Positions 48,485-61,859 are shown, numbered from the stretch's first letter. The stretch is 64,000 bases of DNA from Nyssa sinensis (GCA_008638375.1 CM018052.1:8515506-8579505), one strand, 5' to 3'. The notes: generated by a model not told the origin, from the letters alone. Translations and numbers: made by a program.

Positions 48485-50328
48485 TTTATTTTTATTCTGA
48501 TATTCGTTCATGGCTTCTTCGAGCATCGCCTGTACATTATCCGTACTTTCGAACTATTGTCATTCCAACCTGTCCATTTTATTCGATATTATGATAAAAA
48601 GCCTTGGGGGTTCGGGTTTACAGGGCTCGATCGATTATAGTTTGGGTTAGGGTGTTACAGAAATAGCCTTGGAAGAAGCTAGGGTTTCCAGCTACAGTAT
48701 CGAACCAATCGGGGACGGTGAAACTGAGTTGAGTTAACTCGTTGATTTAAGGTCGAGTTGCTTGAGCTGACTCTGCCATGTCATAGGTCAGCCTTGAGTG
48801 GCATGACATCATTTTAGCTTTCAAAGATGCAAAACTACGTCATTTTACAAGAAGGGTTTTTAAGTTTAAAAACCCGAATGAGTTTGTTTGGTTACACGAA
48901 TAGCACAATTAATTTAATATTCGTGGTAGGGATGGTGATATCCTCTCTAGGTTAAGCGTCCATATCTGTCGTTTGGTTTTCAAAAACATTGAAAAATAGA
49001 ATGGGCATTGTTGCGCTAAGGAGTCGACCCCCCAACTTGAAGGATTAAAGCCAAGGACCAAACTAAAGGACCATAATTGTCTTTTTATAACTTATCTTAA
49101 CTATATATATACATATATATGACAAAAATTATAAAATAAATTATTAAAATTATTTAATACCAATTTTAAGCCAATCAAAATGTAAGGAGGGGCCACCCTA
49201 ATATTTTTCGATGCTCCAGACTCAATGGCGGAGTCCATTTTGGCAGATGAGATGTCAAAAAATTAAATACATTAAATGAATAATTACAATAGGAAAATAT
49301 AATTTTCTATTTTGGCTGGTTTTCTACATAATTTTACACTTTTAAGAAAGTATAAAATTTTACACTTTTCACAACTAATGAGTTTTCAATCAATGTGCTT
49401 CAAATACTGTTTCTTTTTTCACATTTATTCTACCTTAAAAGCTTTCTTGACAATCCAAACAATTAAAAAAATTCATTTTTTTATGAAAGTGTAAAATTTT
49501 ACACCCTTCACTAGAAAAGTGTAAACTTTACACTTTTGCTTAGACGATTTTTTATAGTTTTTGAGTGATTTGTTTCTTCAAATTTTCATATTAAATATGG
49601 ATCTTATTTGATAAATCTCGATAATTGGAATTCAAATATATAAATTTTATTAAAAATAGATTTATAAATTACGAGTTATTGAATTTTAAAGTTGCAAAAA
49701 GAATTTAGAGTTGTTTCTAAATTTCACGAGATTGAATAGAAAGGGTATTTTGGGGTCTAAATATTTAAAGGACCGCATGGGTTAATATGTTTAGGCTTGG
49801 ACTAGATAATAATTTTGCTACATGTCATGGACTTTTGGCCTAACAACCCCAATTTTATATCTTATTTGTTGATATGAGTTGAGCTATGTGTTGATCTACA
49901 CTTTCAATTGTCGGCTAACCCTGTTGTGAATCTGGCATTTTGCTATCTTGTGCACATTGTTGTGGTTGTTTTGGTTTCCTTTATCTAAATTTGGCAGCTA
50001 AAATTTGACTTTAATGATTCAATAATTTGTTGACTTTGTTAGTCAATCATATTTACAATTGAGAACCCTTGTAGATTTGTGCAACTCTGACCTGATGGTA
50101 TACTTTCTTGAAATTTGAAATCTTGTGATTATCATTTGTTCATATATCCTTTCTTAACCCATGACAGAGTGAAAGATTTCGAAGTTGTTTGGGAAAGCCT
50201 TGAAGTGGATTTAGTGGATACAACAATGGTCAGGTCAAAGTTTGGTAACTTCAAAAAACTAACAAACCAATTTTTTCCCTACCTTGTTTTGGACAAAAAT
50301 AAGTCTACATGTAAAACAAGGGAGGGGT

Positions 50329-53300
50329 TGTAACACTCCCTCCCAGCAAATTGGGAATCTAAAACAATGTAACATAACTTAGATTAATGAAAAGCCCTTC
50401 AGTATCCATAAATAGTGTCAACATGAAGCCTAATCGAGGTAAGTCTAGAACAATCATGAATTGACCTGATTAGTTGAGGTCAACAAAGGACAATTCCCTA
50501 CAATCCCCAAACATCAAGCCCAAGTAAATAGACACATTGCCAATAATTAATAAATAATAAAATTATTTATTAATTACAAAAAATAGAAAAAAATTGCAAT
50601 TAAATGCATAAAAATTTGAGAAAAATTAAAGAAAAATACAAAACTTTATGGCTCATCACCATGACCAAAAAAAATACATTGGAGGTCAAATTTCACCCAC
50701 CAAGTGTGTGTGTGTGTAAAAACATAGAGATGTGTACAAGAAAGTAGTGAAAAAGATAGAAGAAAAATTCAAAAAAGAGAATTAAGCTCTCATGTGACTA
50801 GCATATGAGGAGGGAAGCTACTGCACACACAAGAGTGTGTTGTGTGTGTGTGCACATAGCCATATACAAGTATGGGGGGGAAGGGGAAAAAAGTAGAAAA
50901 GTGAGGAAAATAAGGAAAAAGGTGAAAAAAGGGTGTGGGGCTTGCTTGTGGGAAGGGGAGACTTAGCCTAAGTACAGTTGCACACTCCAAGCAGCCCATC
51001 AACTGCCTTCAATAGTGCCACACCTTACTTGTAGCCTCTTTTGACAAGAAATACACTAAATGCAAGAGAAGGATATCTAACTTATAAACAACACCCACTC
51101 AAAACTATAAACACGATTGAAATGAGTGAGAGAAGGAGAGAGATTTCGTGCAAAGAGGAACTAAAGAGACTGTCGGCAGAGGGAGAGAAGGAAGAGAGAA
51201 AAATTAGAAAAAATCTAAGATCTGCTCAAACAAGGTAAAAGACTAAACTCCATTGTATTATTTAAGCTTCTGAGTATATTTTTAGCATAATAAGACCCCT
51301 AGAAGCAGCTTGGAGCCTCCAGAATGACAAGTTCAAAGGAACCGTCATTAATGGAGCTCAAAAGAACTACCCAGAAAGCGACCACAAAGAAATGAATTTC
51401 TAGGAATGGGATCTTACTCTAGATCCAAAATGGTTCATAAAACAAAAATAACTAAGCCATTTAACTCAGAAACGAGCCTGTAACAACCTAACTTAGCAAA
51501 GGAGAATAATCGGTCACATTGACCAAACGTGATCTAAGCCCCATATTAAGACCCTAGGATGATTGAGGATCACCCAATGATCAAAATGATCAAAGAATCA
51601 TTGATTTTGGTGGAGAAATGGCCGAGATCACAATGACTTAAATGGTCATTGAAAAAATGGCTTAGGATTTCCTCTAAGTCTATTTGTAGTGATTTAAGGA
51701 AGGAAATTAACCCCAAACAAGTAAAAATGTAGTTTACGAAGATTTAGCATAAAAAACTAGTCAAAACAGTGGAAGAAAAATGGTTTAAAAGCTTAAAACA
51801 ATTTCCAGATTCCAACGCCAGTGCCGGAGAAGATGACTGGCTGGTCGCCGGAAATGCAATGAAGAAGGAACTGTTCGGTATCGGGTCGGACGGGTCAGAT
51901 CCAAGTTCAGGTCAGACCCGACCCACGTGGTAGTTAAGCTTTAATAAAACTACGTCGTTTTAGGAAAAGTTAAAAGTTTTTTTTTAATCCATTTTGGGTT
52001 GTTTGGTTATAAGGGTAGTAAATTGATTCTTAAGCTAGTCGAAGCAGGGATATCCTACTTCGATTTAATAGACTTATCTGCTATTTGGTTCTGAACTCAA
52101 CAAAATATATATATATATAAGGGCACGTGTTGCGCTTGGGAATCAAACCCAAGACCAAGCCACTGACTAAGCCCAAAGACCTAAGGGTTGAGCCACTGAG
52201 GCACAGCCGAATCTGTGCTCATAAGCCCACCAAGATAATATATATATATATATATATATATTCTAAAGTAATTTCAAAAAAACCTACCTACTGTATTTAC
52301 ACTTAAGCCCTTAAGAATATACTAATTACACTAAAGCCCCACATTTCTGGTAAATTATGAAATTGCCCCCCAAAGATGGTCAAAATAACTTTTTTACCCC
52401 TAAACAAATGCAAGAATGACATCTACACCCTTAGAAATTATATTTAGCATAATTAATGCTACACATGACCAAATTAGGATCCGAAAGAACCTGCGTTAAG
52501 GTTTTTCAGCATTCTGGATCCAATGGTGGAGTTGGTTTTAACAAATGAATTTTCTAAACATGTAAACAAAAATCAACGAACACATATAGTGCAACTTCAC
52601 AGATAAAGTTAAGTAGTCAAATAGATGCCAAAAATTACGAGACTTCATACTTAACCTTTTAGGACTATCCCTAACTCAATGACGAAGTCCACATAGCAAA
52701 GTGAAACATGGATTAGATAGACCCTATGTAATGTATTCTCTAAACCGTACTTAATAAGTGTTAACTACCTTAATAGGACCCACATAAGTCATGGACGATG
52801 TCAAGTGGAAAAGAAAATTCGAATGAAGGCTGAGAGCAATTGCAAGGACATGTGAGGTGGTTAGCTGGAACCCCTTTATCTATAAGGCACCATTTGTTCA
52901 TAATGGAAGAATGAAAATGAAAGGATTGACCCGAGCACAGTCCTATGGACAAGAAAGCGTGGGTGACAACTTTCTAGAAGTAGAATCACCCGAGAACGAG
53001 GAATGTGATAATGGCTACAAGAAAGCCACCACAGAACCAAGTGAGAATAAAACACAAATGTTAGGTAAGTAACCCTGGACCTTGAAGTGGAGAATTCCAT
53101 CAATTACATCTTTATAGTTTTATAGTGAAGCATGTAGTATCTTACCACTTATGAATATCATATTAAATGTTTTATTGCATGACTCTTTTCAAAATACCGA
53201 GATAAATGTTTACATGTTTTAACTACATCTCTTTAAATGCTTTATACAGTATGAATAGTTTAAATGATAAGATTTGCAAGTACACTTAGCATGAATGTAT

Positions 53301-54066
53301 ACACCATAAAATGTTCATGATAAATAGTCGTGCCCAGGTGGAGGGTTAAGCCATATTTATGACATAGTTATGCTCGGTTAAGGGGTTAAGCCAGGCTGTG
53401 TAGGCCTAGAGCTCTAGATTACACATAGTCACCTAGGTGACTAACCAAGACAAAGAAAAAAAAAAGGGATTGGCATATACGATTTCGTTGCATTGTTACA
53501 AATATAAATCATGTTTTCTATGCTCTACTCTTGCGAACTGTTTAGTAAGAAAGCTTGCATAACTTCTTAAATATTAGTAATATGCATGCAATTTCTAAAT
53601 GATAGTAATTTCAGCATAAATCCATGAGAGTTTATGAAAGAAGTTTCAAAATCCATAATAGGGAACTTGATTTATTCACGATCTTTTCTTAAAGCTCATA
53701 GGGTTTTATCATGTGTATTCCTGGTGGAGCCTTAAGTAATGTAGCTTGAAGGAAGAAATTCTAATTACAACGCTTTTAAAGAAACGAAAATTTTGGCCAA
53801 AGAGTTGTACTTTTGTAGGAGTAACCAAAAGAAAATTTAAAGTTGTAATATCTAGACATTTTTGTTTAATGAAATTTTAGTTATGCTAAACTATGATTCA
53901 GTTTTTGCTACTGTACAAGTATGAATGCATGGAATGTATATACCAGACAAGAGGCATTCAATTAAACATACCATCAATATACTACATTAGAGTTAGTATA
54001 TTAATGAGGTGCCCAACTAGCCAATCATTGTCCCTAATCCGCACAAGGTGGTTCTGGGATGTGACA
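50329..54066 (+). mobile_element. Solo LTR, 3.7 kb, nested in the outer LTR
   Basis: Starts TGTAACACTCCCTCCC and ends GGGATGTGACA with a perfect ggggt duplication (50324-50328 and 54067-54071). It contains (TG)n near 50705 and 50835, (TA)n near 52105 and 52240, and no coding domain. Its internal order (purine stretch, GGTCGCCGGA, CCCGACCC, ACGTCGTTTT, TTTGGTTAT) parallels that of the outer LTR after 48665, suggesting a related family. Confidence 0.85.
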
Positions 54067-55307
54067 GGGGTGGTTTTTGTTGGGCCTGACTGCTCTTTCA
54101 TCAAAAAAATTTCTTTTCAAAAAATAAAAAATAAAAAAACCAATTGTTCCTCCTAAATCTCATCCATACTCAAAAGACTACAATAATTTGCAAGACCAAG
54201 AAGATATTGTTCATCTCTACACCTTTTCGATCTTCGTCTTCTTCAACACAGGTATTATTTTATCATGAAAATAGATCTTTTTTAATGGGATTTAGGGCCT
54301 TTAAGATTTGGGTTAGAAGATCTATGATCTTTTTGAAAGGAAATATATATTTTGTTATGGTTTCGAAATTGAAAGGAAGGAAAAAAGAGAAATCTAAACA
54401 AAAAATAATAAAGGGATCAAAATTTTTCCATGATATTTTGTACTTGAAAGGGGTTTGAGGGTTTCTATATGTTGATAATTGATTGAAGGTGGGATTTTAA
54501 GGAGAAATTGAGAGATGCTGAAAAGAAAGAAGAATATTATCAAATTTGGAATCCACAACCAGAATTAATAGAGGTTGAAATAAAGAGTTTATGTACCAGA
54601 CTACATCTCATAAAGTTTCTCTCTCTGTGTACTGAGTTTGTATGATATAAAAATGAAGCAATATCTGTGTATGGGTGTATCACTTGAAATAATAAGTGAA
54701 AATATAAAATTATAATTCCAATATTTGACAAATAACTTTTAAATTAATACTAGTTCAACTTAAAATCTATATTCATATGAACTAGTTAAGAATAATTGGT
54801 TTTGTGTTGAACCGAACCAGATTTTAAGATTCTCAAATAAACCCTTACTGAGATTAAGCCAGTTCGACATAAAATTATAAACAATTTTTCAAGTGATACA
54901 AATGGTAAGGGAAAAAGTGAAAAAATTGATAAAGGGAGCTAGTGACATGCATATGGATGACCTTGTTGGTGTACAACTCCAAGACTATAGTATGAATTAA
55001 GCTTTATACGAATTGTACTCTTATTAGACAATGTGATAGTGATATCGGAAGATGTTGGCAGACTTATGTTATAATTAATGATGTGATTACAGAATTTGTA
55101 CTTGGAGAATATATTGTTATTAAATGTTGAAATTATGTTGGTTATGAGATAAGTTGCATTTGTGTAGCTTCCATATTTGTTTTTTTTTTTAAAAAAAAAA
55201 ATACTTGCAAAGTGTAATTCATTTGATTTTGTACGGCCTATCTAGGAGACAACGTCAATCTTGACCTAGGATTTCGTAGAGGGTGGATTTCGGGTCGTGA
55301 TAGTTTT

Positions 55308-56693
55308 GGTTTTATAGAGAAGAGGATTAATTGGATAAAATAGTGTGTTAAATCTACCTCGGCCTCTACTATTGTTAATTGTTCACCCACTGAGCAATTT
55401 ACAATGAACATGGGGTTAAGGCAAAGTGATCCTTTATCACCTTTCTTATTTAATATTGTTGTAGAAGGTTTGAATATTTTGTTTGAAAGAGTTAGGCAGT
55501 TGGGTCTAGTAAATGGGATAAAGTTGGGGCAGATTGAATTACCTTTTTCTCATCTACCGTTTATGGACGACACAATAATTTTCTTCGACGCAGATTGGGG
55601 CCAATTAATCAATGCTAAAAGATTATTGCAATGTTTTGAGGTGGTGTCAAGATTGAAGATTAATTTACATAATAGTTCAATGTGTGAGATATATGTAGAG
55701 GACCCTTTTATTGATGATGCGGCTTATGTGTTCCGTTGTTTGAAACATGAATTGCCCTTGAAGTATCTTGGCTTGCCCTTGGGAATATGTCCAAGGTTAC
55801 AAAGGACATGGAAACCAATTATGGATAAATTCGAGTCTTGGTCGGCTTTGTAGAAGTGTAAGTTTTTGTTGTTTGGTTGAAGGGTCACTCTAATGAATTT
55901 TGTATTAAGTACTCTGCACATTTACTATTTTTCAATCTTTAAGATCCCCTGATGGAGTTTTGAAGAGGTTAGAAAGCTTTCAGCGAGCCTTAATGTGGGA
56001 AGATAATGACTCAAATAGGAAAATGCACATGGTAAGCTGGAATAAAGTTACTTTTAAGTAAGCAACAAGGTGGTATAGGAATACGAAGTTTAAGGATAAT
56101 GAATGAAACATTGTTACTTAAATGGTGGTGGAGATGGGGTCAAATAAAATAATAGTTTGTGGAAGTTGATAATTTGTGCAAAATCTAGTTGTAATATAAG
56201 TAGTTGGTTTCCTATGGTTTTGAACTCTAATAAATTGTTACAGATATGGAAGGATATTGTAAACATTCCTAGCAGATGTAGGGACTTATTTAATTTGTTT
56301 AGAAAGAATGTCAAACTGGTTTTGGGTAATAGAAGAGACACCATTTTTTGGTCAGATGTATGGTTTGGTGATAAAACATTGAAGGAAAGTTTTCCTAGAT
56401 TATTCATTTTGAGCTTTGTTAAAAAAGGGTTGGTCACAAAGATTTTTGCGAATGAAAGTTCAATTACGGGACTCCTTGGTTTTAGGAGAAAAATTTTCAC
56501 TTAAAAAAATCAGAGGCCCAAAGAATCCTCTTGTTGTTTAGAGATGCTCTGATAATTAATCAAGCAAGGATGAATCGGTTGGATTGGAGTGGCAGTTTTT
56601 TCAATGGCTACATTGTTTCTAATTTATATAGGATGTATGTTGAGAAATTGGGCCCTTCAAATAGGGTGGCAACTAACTCATGGAAGAATGTTG
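55308..56693 (+). pseudogene. L1-type LINE ORF2, part 2 (RT core to connection)
   Basis: Continues 22372-23579. GFIEKRINWIK is followed by a stop, then NMGLRQSDPLSPFLFNIVVE (RT palm), GLVNGIKLGQIELPFSHLPF, MDDTIIFF in place of the usual FADD motif, LKYLGLPLG, and from 56157 the post-RT part (GNRRDTIFWSDVW, GDKTLKESFPRLF). It ends NSWKNV at 56693, where another LTR enters. Frame changes near 55860, 56100 and 56505 show decay. Confidence 0.85.
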
Positions 56694-59600
56694 TGTCACG
56701 ACCCGCGACCCCACCCTATGTGGATCTTGTGTCGCGCACCCGATCCGACGCTACTTGTCGAACCAAGGGTCTCAACTTGCTACACAATCAGTGCTACTAA
56801 CATGCAACAACTAAAATGCAGAAGAAAATAAATAAAAGCTGCATGTGTTATATATAATGTTTACAAAATGCAGAATACAAAATTTCTTAATACAACTGTT
56901 CATCCCCAAGACGTGGATAACATGGGAGAGCTATAAGACTGTCTGTACTAAGTATTACACTGCAGCTTCAAAAGCAAATGTCCACCTCTTAGCTATCAGA
57001 CTCTAGGGTCTGTCCTAGATATCTGTACCTGCATAATGTTGTGTAGTATCTGATAAGCTATGAAAACTCAATAAGTAGTCCTTTACTCTACCATGTGCAC
57101 AAGGGTATAAAAGAATGCTAGCCAGTCAACGAATATATAACTCAATATCAGATGATGGAAGTCAAAAGATAAGGAAAAGAAACTGTTATGCCAACGATGT
57201 CATACTGCTATAGTCATGAGCTATCTCAAGTATGAAATGTAAGCACTGTACTGAAAGCTGTAAAATCTCATGATCATTCAATAACAACATAACATGATCA
57301 AGCTATGAATATCAACAATAAAAGATAGTGATATCAACTAAAACTGAGATGCACTGGTGCTGGTAGGGCCCGGCTACCCCTTGAGCTCATATTTAGTTCC
57401 AGTTGGCTGTATAAATATTCAGTTCCCATTCGGGCTGTATAAATATTTAGTTCCAGTCGACTGTATGAATACTGCTCTGTGTACACTGTGACTGTACGTC
57501 CCATGCCTCGCATAGCAACGTAGTAAATGTTCCACTTGGAACCTGGACCCGAAGGTCCTAAATAGCATCAGAATGGATATGTGACTGAGCACAAATCCGG
57601 CACTAATAATATATCAGGATCACGCTATCTTCCACGAGGAGTATAGTGGAATCATAACTGATTCTAGGCAATCTGACGTAACAATAGTTTTCGAGGCTAC
57701 GGTTACTAGACTGCTTTGAATAAAACTATCTGGCCCTCATGGCCCTAGGTACAAGTGTACATAAAGAAATCTGTGCACAAGTGTACAATCATGATCAAGA
57801 TATATATATATATATATATAGAAATCAATAACTGTCTCCCACATGAGAGGGCAATATCAATGTGGCTAAATAAATACTAGTGTGGATGTATAGAGTACGA
57901 AAGTAATATATGTACAAGAACTGTGACATGGCTTGGAATGTAACACATGCAGAGATCGAATTTTACTTACCTCTTACTGTCTATGAACTAGAAGGATTTA
58001 GACTGCCTTCTCGTGTTCCTAAAATTCATGAAACACGTTTCAGCCTATCGCTACTTGAATTATGCTATTCAACAAATTTTATGCTTTTATATCTTAAATT
58101 ATTCTTTTATGAAAATAAACCCTACCATTGAATCCAGAACGTCGAAGAAAGTCGGTTTAGGCTTTCGCGGAATTCAATTTGGACTTCTATACTAAAAAGG
58201 GCAAAATGGTCATTTTGCACTTCTATGAGTCTTTTATTTTTTGGGACCCTGTCTCGCTAAATGGACCTCACCATTGGTCTTAGAATGTCCGAGATAGTTG
58301 AAATACACTATTCATACGTTTAATTTGGACATCGTTACTGAAAAGGGTAAAATGGTCATTTATGCATTTATGGTTCTCACTTCTCGAGATCTCTTTTCAT
58401 AAATTGGACCCCACGGATGAGTCCAGAATGCTCGAAAGAATAAAATTTCACTATTCATTCATTTTAATCGGAGTCCGTTTGACTGCTTTTTGACTCGGGG
58501 GTATTTTCGTAATTTTTTATTATTTTAAATTAATTAAATATATTAATATTTTATTCTGGGGCTCAAATCATAATAATTAACAGTTGGGGGTCAGTTTGTA
58601 AATTCTGTAACTTTCTAGGTCAAATTGTAATTTTTGAAAATCCTATTCTAAATAGGAATAACCAAACAGTGCACAGTGATAGAACAGGGATAGGATATCC
58701 CTATTTTGATTTCAATTTGAATTTCAATTTCTTACACATGCAACCAAACACTCCCAATTTGATTTTAAAACTTTTTAAACTTAAACAAAACTGTGCCGTT
58801 TCACTTACCCGTTTTTATTTCGGTCGAGTCCCGACCCGGACCCGAACCCATAACCCGATACCCGAACCCCAAACAGGACCCTTCTTCCCTGTTTTTCCTG
58901 TGGAACTCTGGTAGGGTTCCAGCATGAACAGTTCTTCTTCTTCGGCAACGGCAACCGGATTTTGGTCATTTTTAAATGCCTTCCTTTACTGTTTTTCATG
59001 GAGATCTCATATCTAGCCCTAGATTTAAGTTTCATTCATTAAATCTCCACAAATATGGCCAAACCTGTGGCTCCGACCAACTGATCATTTCAATTTTCAT
59101 GCTTGGTTTCTTACTGTTTTCACTTATTTCTTTTTCATTTCATTTTCTGCACTCTATACGATCAGTCCCTTGTAGTTTAAACCAAGTTTTTAGCACAAAA
59201 ATACACTAACCCGATTTTATCTCATAAACCTGCAACTCAAATTATCTTGGTCATTTTAGCATTATTTCTTATCATTCTTTTTGCATTTGAAAGCTTAAAT
59301 CATGCTCGTTCAGAACCTCTATTTTAAATTAAACGAATCATGCTAGAAAATTAAAAACAGAATAAACCCACTTACCTCAAATTTCTGTTTTCCTCTCGGT
59401 ACAGGTTACCTTTTCTCTTCTGTTCCTCTTGGTTCACTCCTGCGTTCTTCTCAATGATTCTCTCAACTTTTAGACAGTGCTCACAGCCCTTGAATCTCTC
59501 TGTTTTCCTCCTTACACGACCCACATATACAAACACAACACCACCGACATCTTTCTCTCTCTCTACCCTCTCTCTCTTTCTTTCTCGGTTTCTCCCCATC

Positions 59601-59869
59601 TAGAGCCCCTTTCTTTGACCTAGGTTCTGATTTCTCTCTGCCAAATGTAACATTGCATTTATGGCTTGGGAGACTTGTGTGTGTATATATATATATTATA
59701 TTACATGCACCACACACACACATATTGCCCAACCGACACACACACACTGTGCAGACCTGCTTGGCAGTCCCCTTCCTTGCTTCCCTTTCTTTTCTTTTCT
59801 TTCTTCTTCTTTTCTTTTCTTGTAGAATATCTTATCATATATATATATATATATATATATGTATTTATC

Positions 59870-59900
<31 letters not shown>

Positions 59901-60382
59901 ACACACGCACCACACACACACACGTATACACTGTTACACACACTGCTCCTTACATGCATGCCCTTAGCATGCTGCCTTTCTCTCATTTCCTTTTTCCTTT
60001 TTCTCTTTTTAATTCCTTATATATATATATATATATATAATACATCATGTTATACACATGTATACATATAAAATACATATTTTATACGTGTATATATATC
60101 CATATGTAGGCATATAAATCTATTTTTAATCATATATACATACACTCATTTTGAACAGGCCACACACATACGTACATGTATGCATGCATTACAAGGCATA
60201 ATTCTAGGACGCTCGAGAATGGCCCAATACTGGCTATATAACTGATACTATTTACTTTCTATAACCATACAGTACATTTGACATAATGATATAGAGTTTA
60301 AACGGTTCGGTTTACAACTATTAGTACACTACCCGACCCGATTTACCTCAGTATACGTGCTAACCCAGGTCAGGGTATTACA
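56694..60382 (-). mobile_element. Solo LTR, 3.7 kb, in the LINE
   Basis: Starts TGTCACGACCCGCGACCCC and ends CAGGGTATTACA with a perfect tgttg duplication (56689-56693 and 60383-60387). The LINE protein reads through the join: NSWKNV, then GPPKVKFLGWLAWNKRMKVA. It has (TA)n tracts at about 57800, 59690, 59838-59890 and 60018, and no coding domain. It is the same family as 13477-16887 in the opposite orientation. Confidence 0.87.
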
Positions 60383-60620
60383 TGTTGGCCCACCAAAAGT
60401 AAAGTTTTTGGGATGGTTGGCATGGAATAAAAGGATGAAAGTGGCTGAACAGTTGATGAAAGTGGCTGAACGGTTGATGAAATTTGGTTTGTTAGATATT
60501 ATAGATAATAAGTGTCATTTTTTCTGGGGTTGAAATGGAAATTGTTGATCACATTCACTATTTGGTGAAAAATATGGCTAATTTGGTCAGAAGTTCTTTG
60601 TTGGTATATGATTTAGTGGG
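60383..60620 (+). pseudogene. L1-type LINE ORF2, part 3 (zf-RVT-like end)
   Basis: PPKVKFLGWLAWNKRMKVAEQL matches the zf-RVT-type C-terminal region of plant L1 ORF2 proteins. A 21-bp tandem duplication at about 60437-60478 repeats MKVAEQL as MKVAERL. The similarity fades by about 60620, where minus-strand LTR-element sequence begins. No poly(A) tail of the LINE is visible. Confidence 0.75.
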
Positions 60621-60718
60621 TGTGAGTGCCACTGTTGGAAAAACCCGATTGTCCCCTCCTAGAGGTAGGAGGGAATGTCCTAAAATTAGTGCATGTGAAA
60701 AAGAAAGAGGCGCCAACT
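60621..60718 (-). other. Primer site and leader piece of the inverted 60719 LTR
   Basis: On the minus strand TTGGCGCCTC follows the LTR end, then TTTTTCCAACAGTGG near 60640. This mirrors the arrangement at 7398-7520. Confidence 0.5.
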
Positions 60719-61362
60719 TATTTTGGGTAAATAACAAACAAATCTATTTACAATCTATGAAGAATACATGTAAAGAAATAGTAAAGAAAATTAAAAATTA
60801 TAATGCTTTGGTCTTAATTACATTCTAAACCCATTAACATGGTTCAATGGAATAAAGAAAATTAGTCTATAATAAACTAAAAAATTCTAAGTTAGGGAGC
60901 ACTCCTCTCTATGATAAAAGGAGGGGAGGTAACAGGCTAACACCTATCACTCACTTCTATCAAATAGGGATAGAAGATGGTGACTTGGGTAAGAAAAGGG
61001 TGGAGTGAGAGCATGAAAAATAAATAAATAAAATATTAAGGCAAGAAAAGAGAGAATGAATGGACTTGGGCTCGAAAGCTTCCTACATATCCATTTAAAT
61101 AACAGAATCAAATCCTACGTAGTTCTCCAATTTAACCGCATCTATGAAGAGTGATAAAATGGATTGAATTGGGTGAAAATCGAGAGAAGGGTTCAGGAAG
61201 CATACCTGATTATTTGAGTTGAATCCGACATCACTTCGGCTTGAACTCCTTGGCTTTGGATTTTCAGTTGTGCAGTACTCTAGCTTATGTTAGGTAGTAC
61301 TTCAACTTGTGTAAGATAAAGCTTTGGCTTGTATAGGGCAAAGCTTTAGAAATATAAGAGAG

Positions 61363-61374
<12 letters not shown>

Positions 61375-61400
<26 letters not shown>

Positions 61401-61456
61401 AGAGAGAGAGAGAGATACAGAGAGAGAGAGAGAGTGAGAGAGAGAGAGAGAAAGAG
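61375..61456 (+). repeat. (TA)n(GA)n compound microsatellite
   Basis: A TA run of about 24 bp is followed by interrupted GA repeats to about 61456, inside the inverted LTR. Confidence 0.9.
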
Positions 61457-61859
61457 GCTTAGATTAAGCCTTAATGGTTCACAATGAATCCCATAGATTG
61501 AAGGCAAATTTAGTGGCCAAGGGGCTTTATTTATAGGCAAATTTAGAGGTTTTATCCAATGGTTCACAATGAATCGTATCGATGGAAGGCTTAGATTAAG
61601 CCTTAATGTGCTAGCATATAAAATTGGAAAGTTTTAATGCACAAGAAATGTAATTTTTCAAGGAATAATAAAGGCAATAAATTTCAATTATAATTACCAA
61701 ATTGCACCTAATTCGGTCGAGGATTTTGGGACATAGAAATTACCAAATTTCCCTTAAGGCACAAAAAGTCCAATTTGTCCCTAAGGACTAAAATTACCAA
61801 ACCAACCCCAAAGGGAAAAGTGGCACCAAAATTACAAACTAGGGGTAGGATTTTGCTAC

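Larger units (their letters stand above)
25045..48659 (-). mobile_element. Minus-strand Ty3/gypsy-type element with its coding interior mostly deleted
   Basis: Two long LTRs (25045-33565 and 34363-48659, both enlarged by nested insertions) flank an interior of about 800 bp. Read on the minus strand, the right LTR ends GGGTCGCGACA and is followed after three bases by TGGTATCAGAG, the initiator-tRNA-Met primer site. Outer flanks are gagat and gaaat, a 5-bp duplication with one change. The interior keeps only a gag start and a protease piece. The lineage is probably Tekay/Del-like, by its long LTRs, ends and primer site. Such elements can only move with enzymes from relatives. Confidence 0.72.
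34363..48659 (-). repeat. 5' LTR of the deleted element, split by a Tat element
   Basis: It starts TGTCGCGACCCGAAACCC and ends TTAGGGTGTTACA. Without the Tat insertion it is about 3.75 kb. The part 34363-37133 pairs with 25045-27692; the remainder 47691-48659 does not resemble the corresponding part of the other LTR. Features after the Tat insertion include pyrimidine tracts (47935-48040), a (TA)n at 48105 and a (TTA)n at about 48455-48485. Confidence 0.68.
23580..55302 (+). mobile_element. Outer solo LTR (about 4.4 kb) opened by later insertions
   Basis: The start is TGTAACTCC at 23580 and the end GGGTCGTGATA at 55302. The flanking duplication gtttt is perfect (23575-23579 and 55303-55307), and the LINE frame resumes after it (MAKGF then GFIEKRINWIK). 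Taking out the two inner insertions with their duplications leaves 23580-25044, 48665-50328 and 54072-55302, about 4360 bp, without coding domains. The terminal CA has become TA. The text after 48665 continues the LTR pattern seen in 50329-54066 (for example TTTGGTTA after the GTCATTTT-like stretch). Confidence 0.78.

Noticed and set aside
59653..60071. Several overlapping open frames rich in Y, I, H and T
   Set aside because: They only translate (TA)n and (CA)n microsatellites in the 56694-60382 solo LTR.
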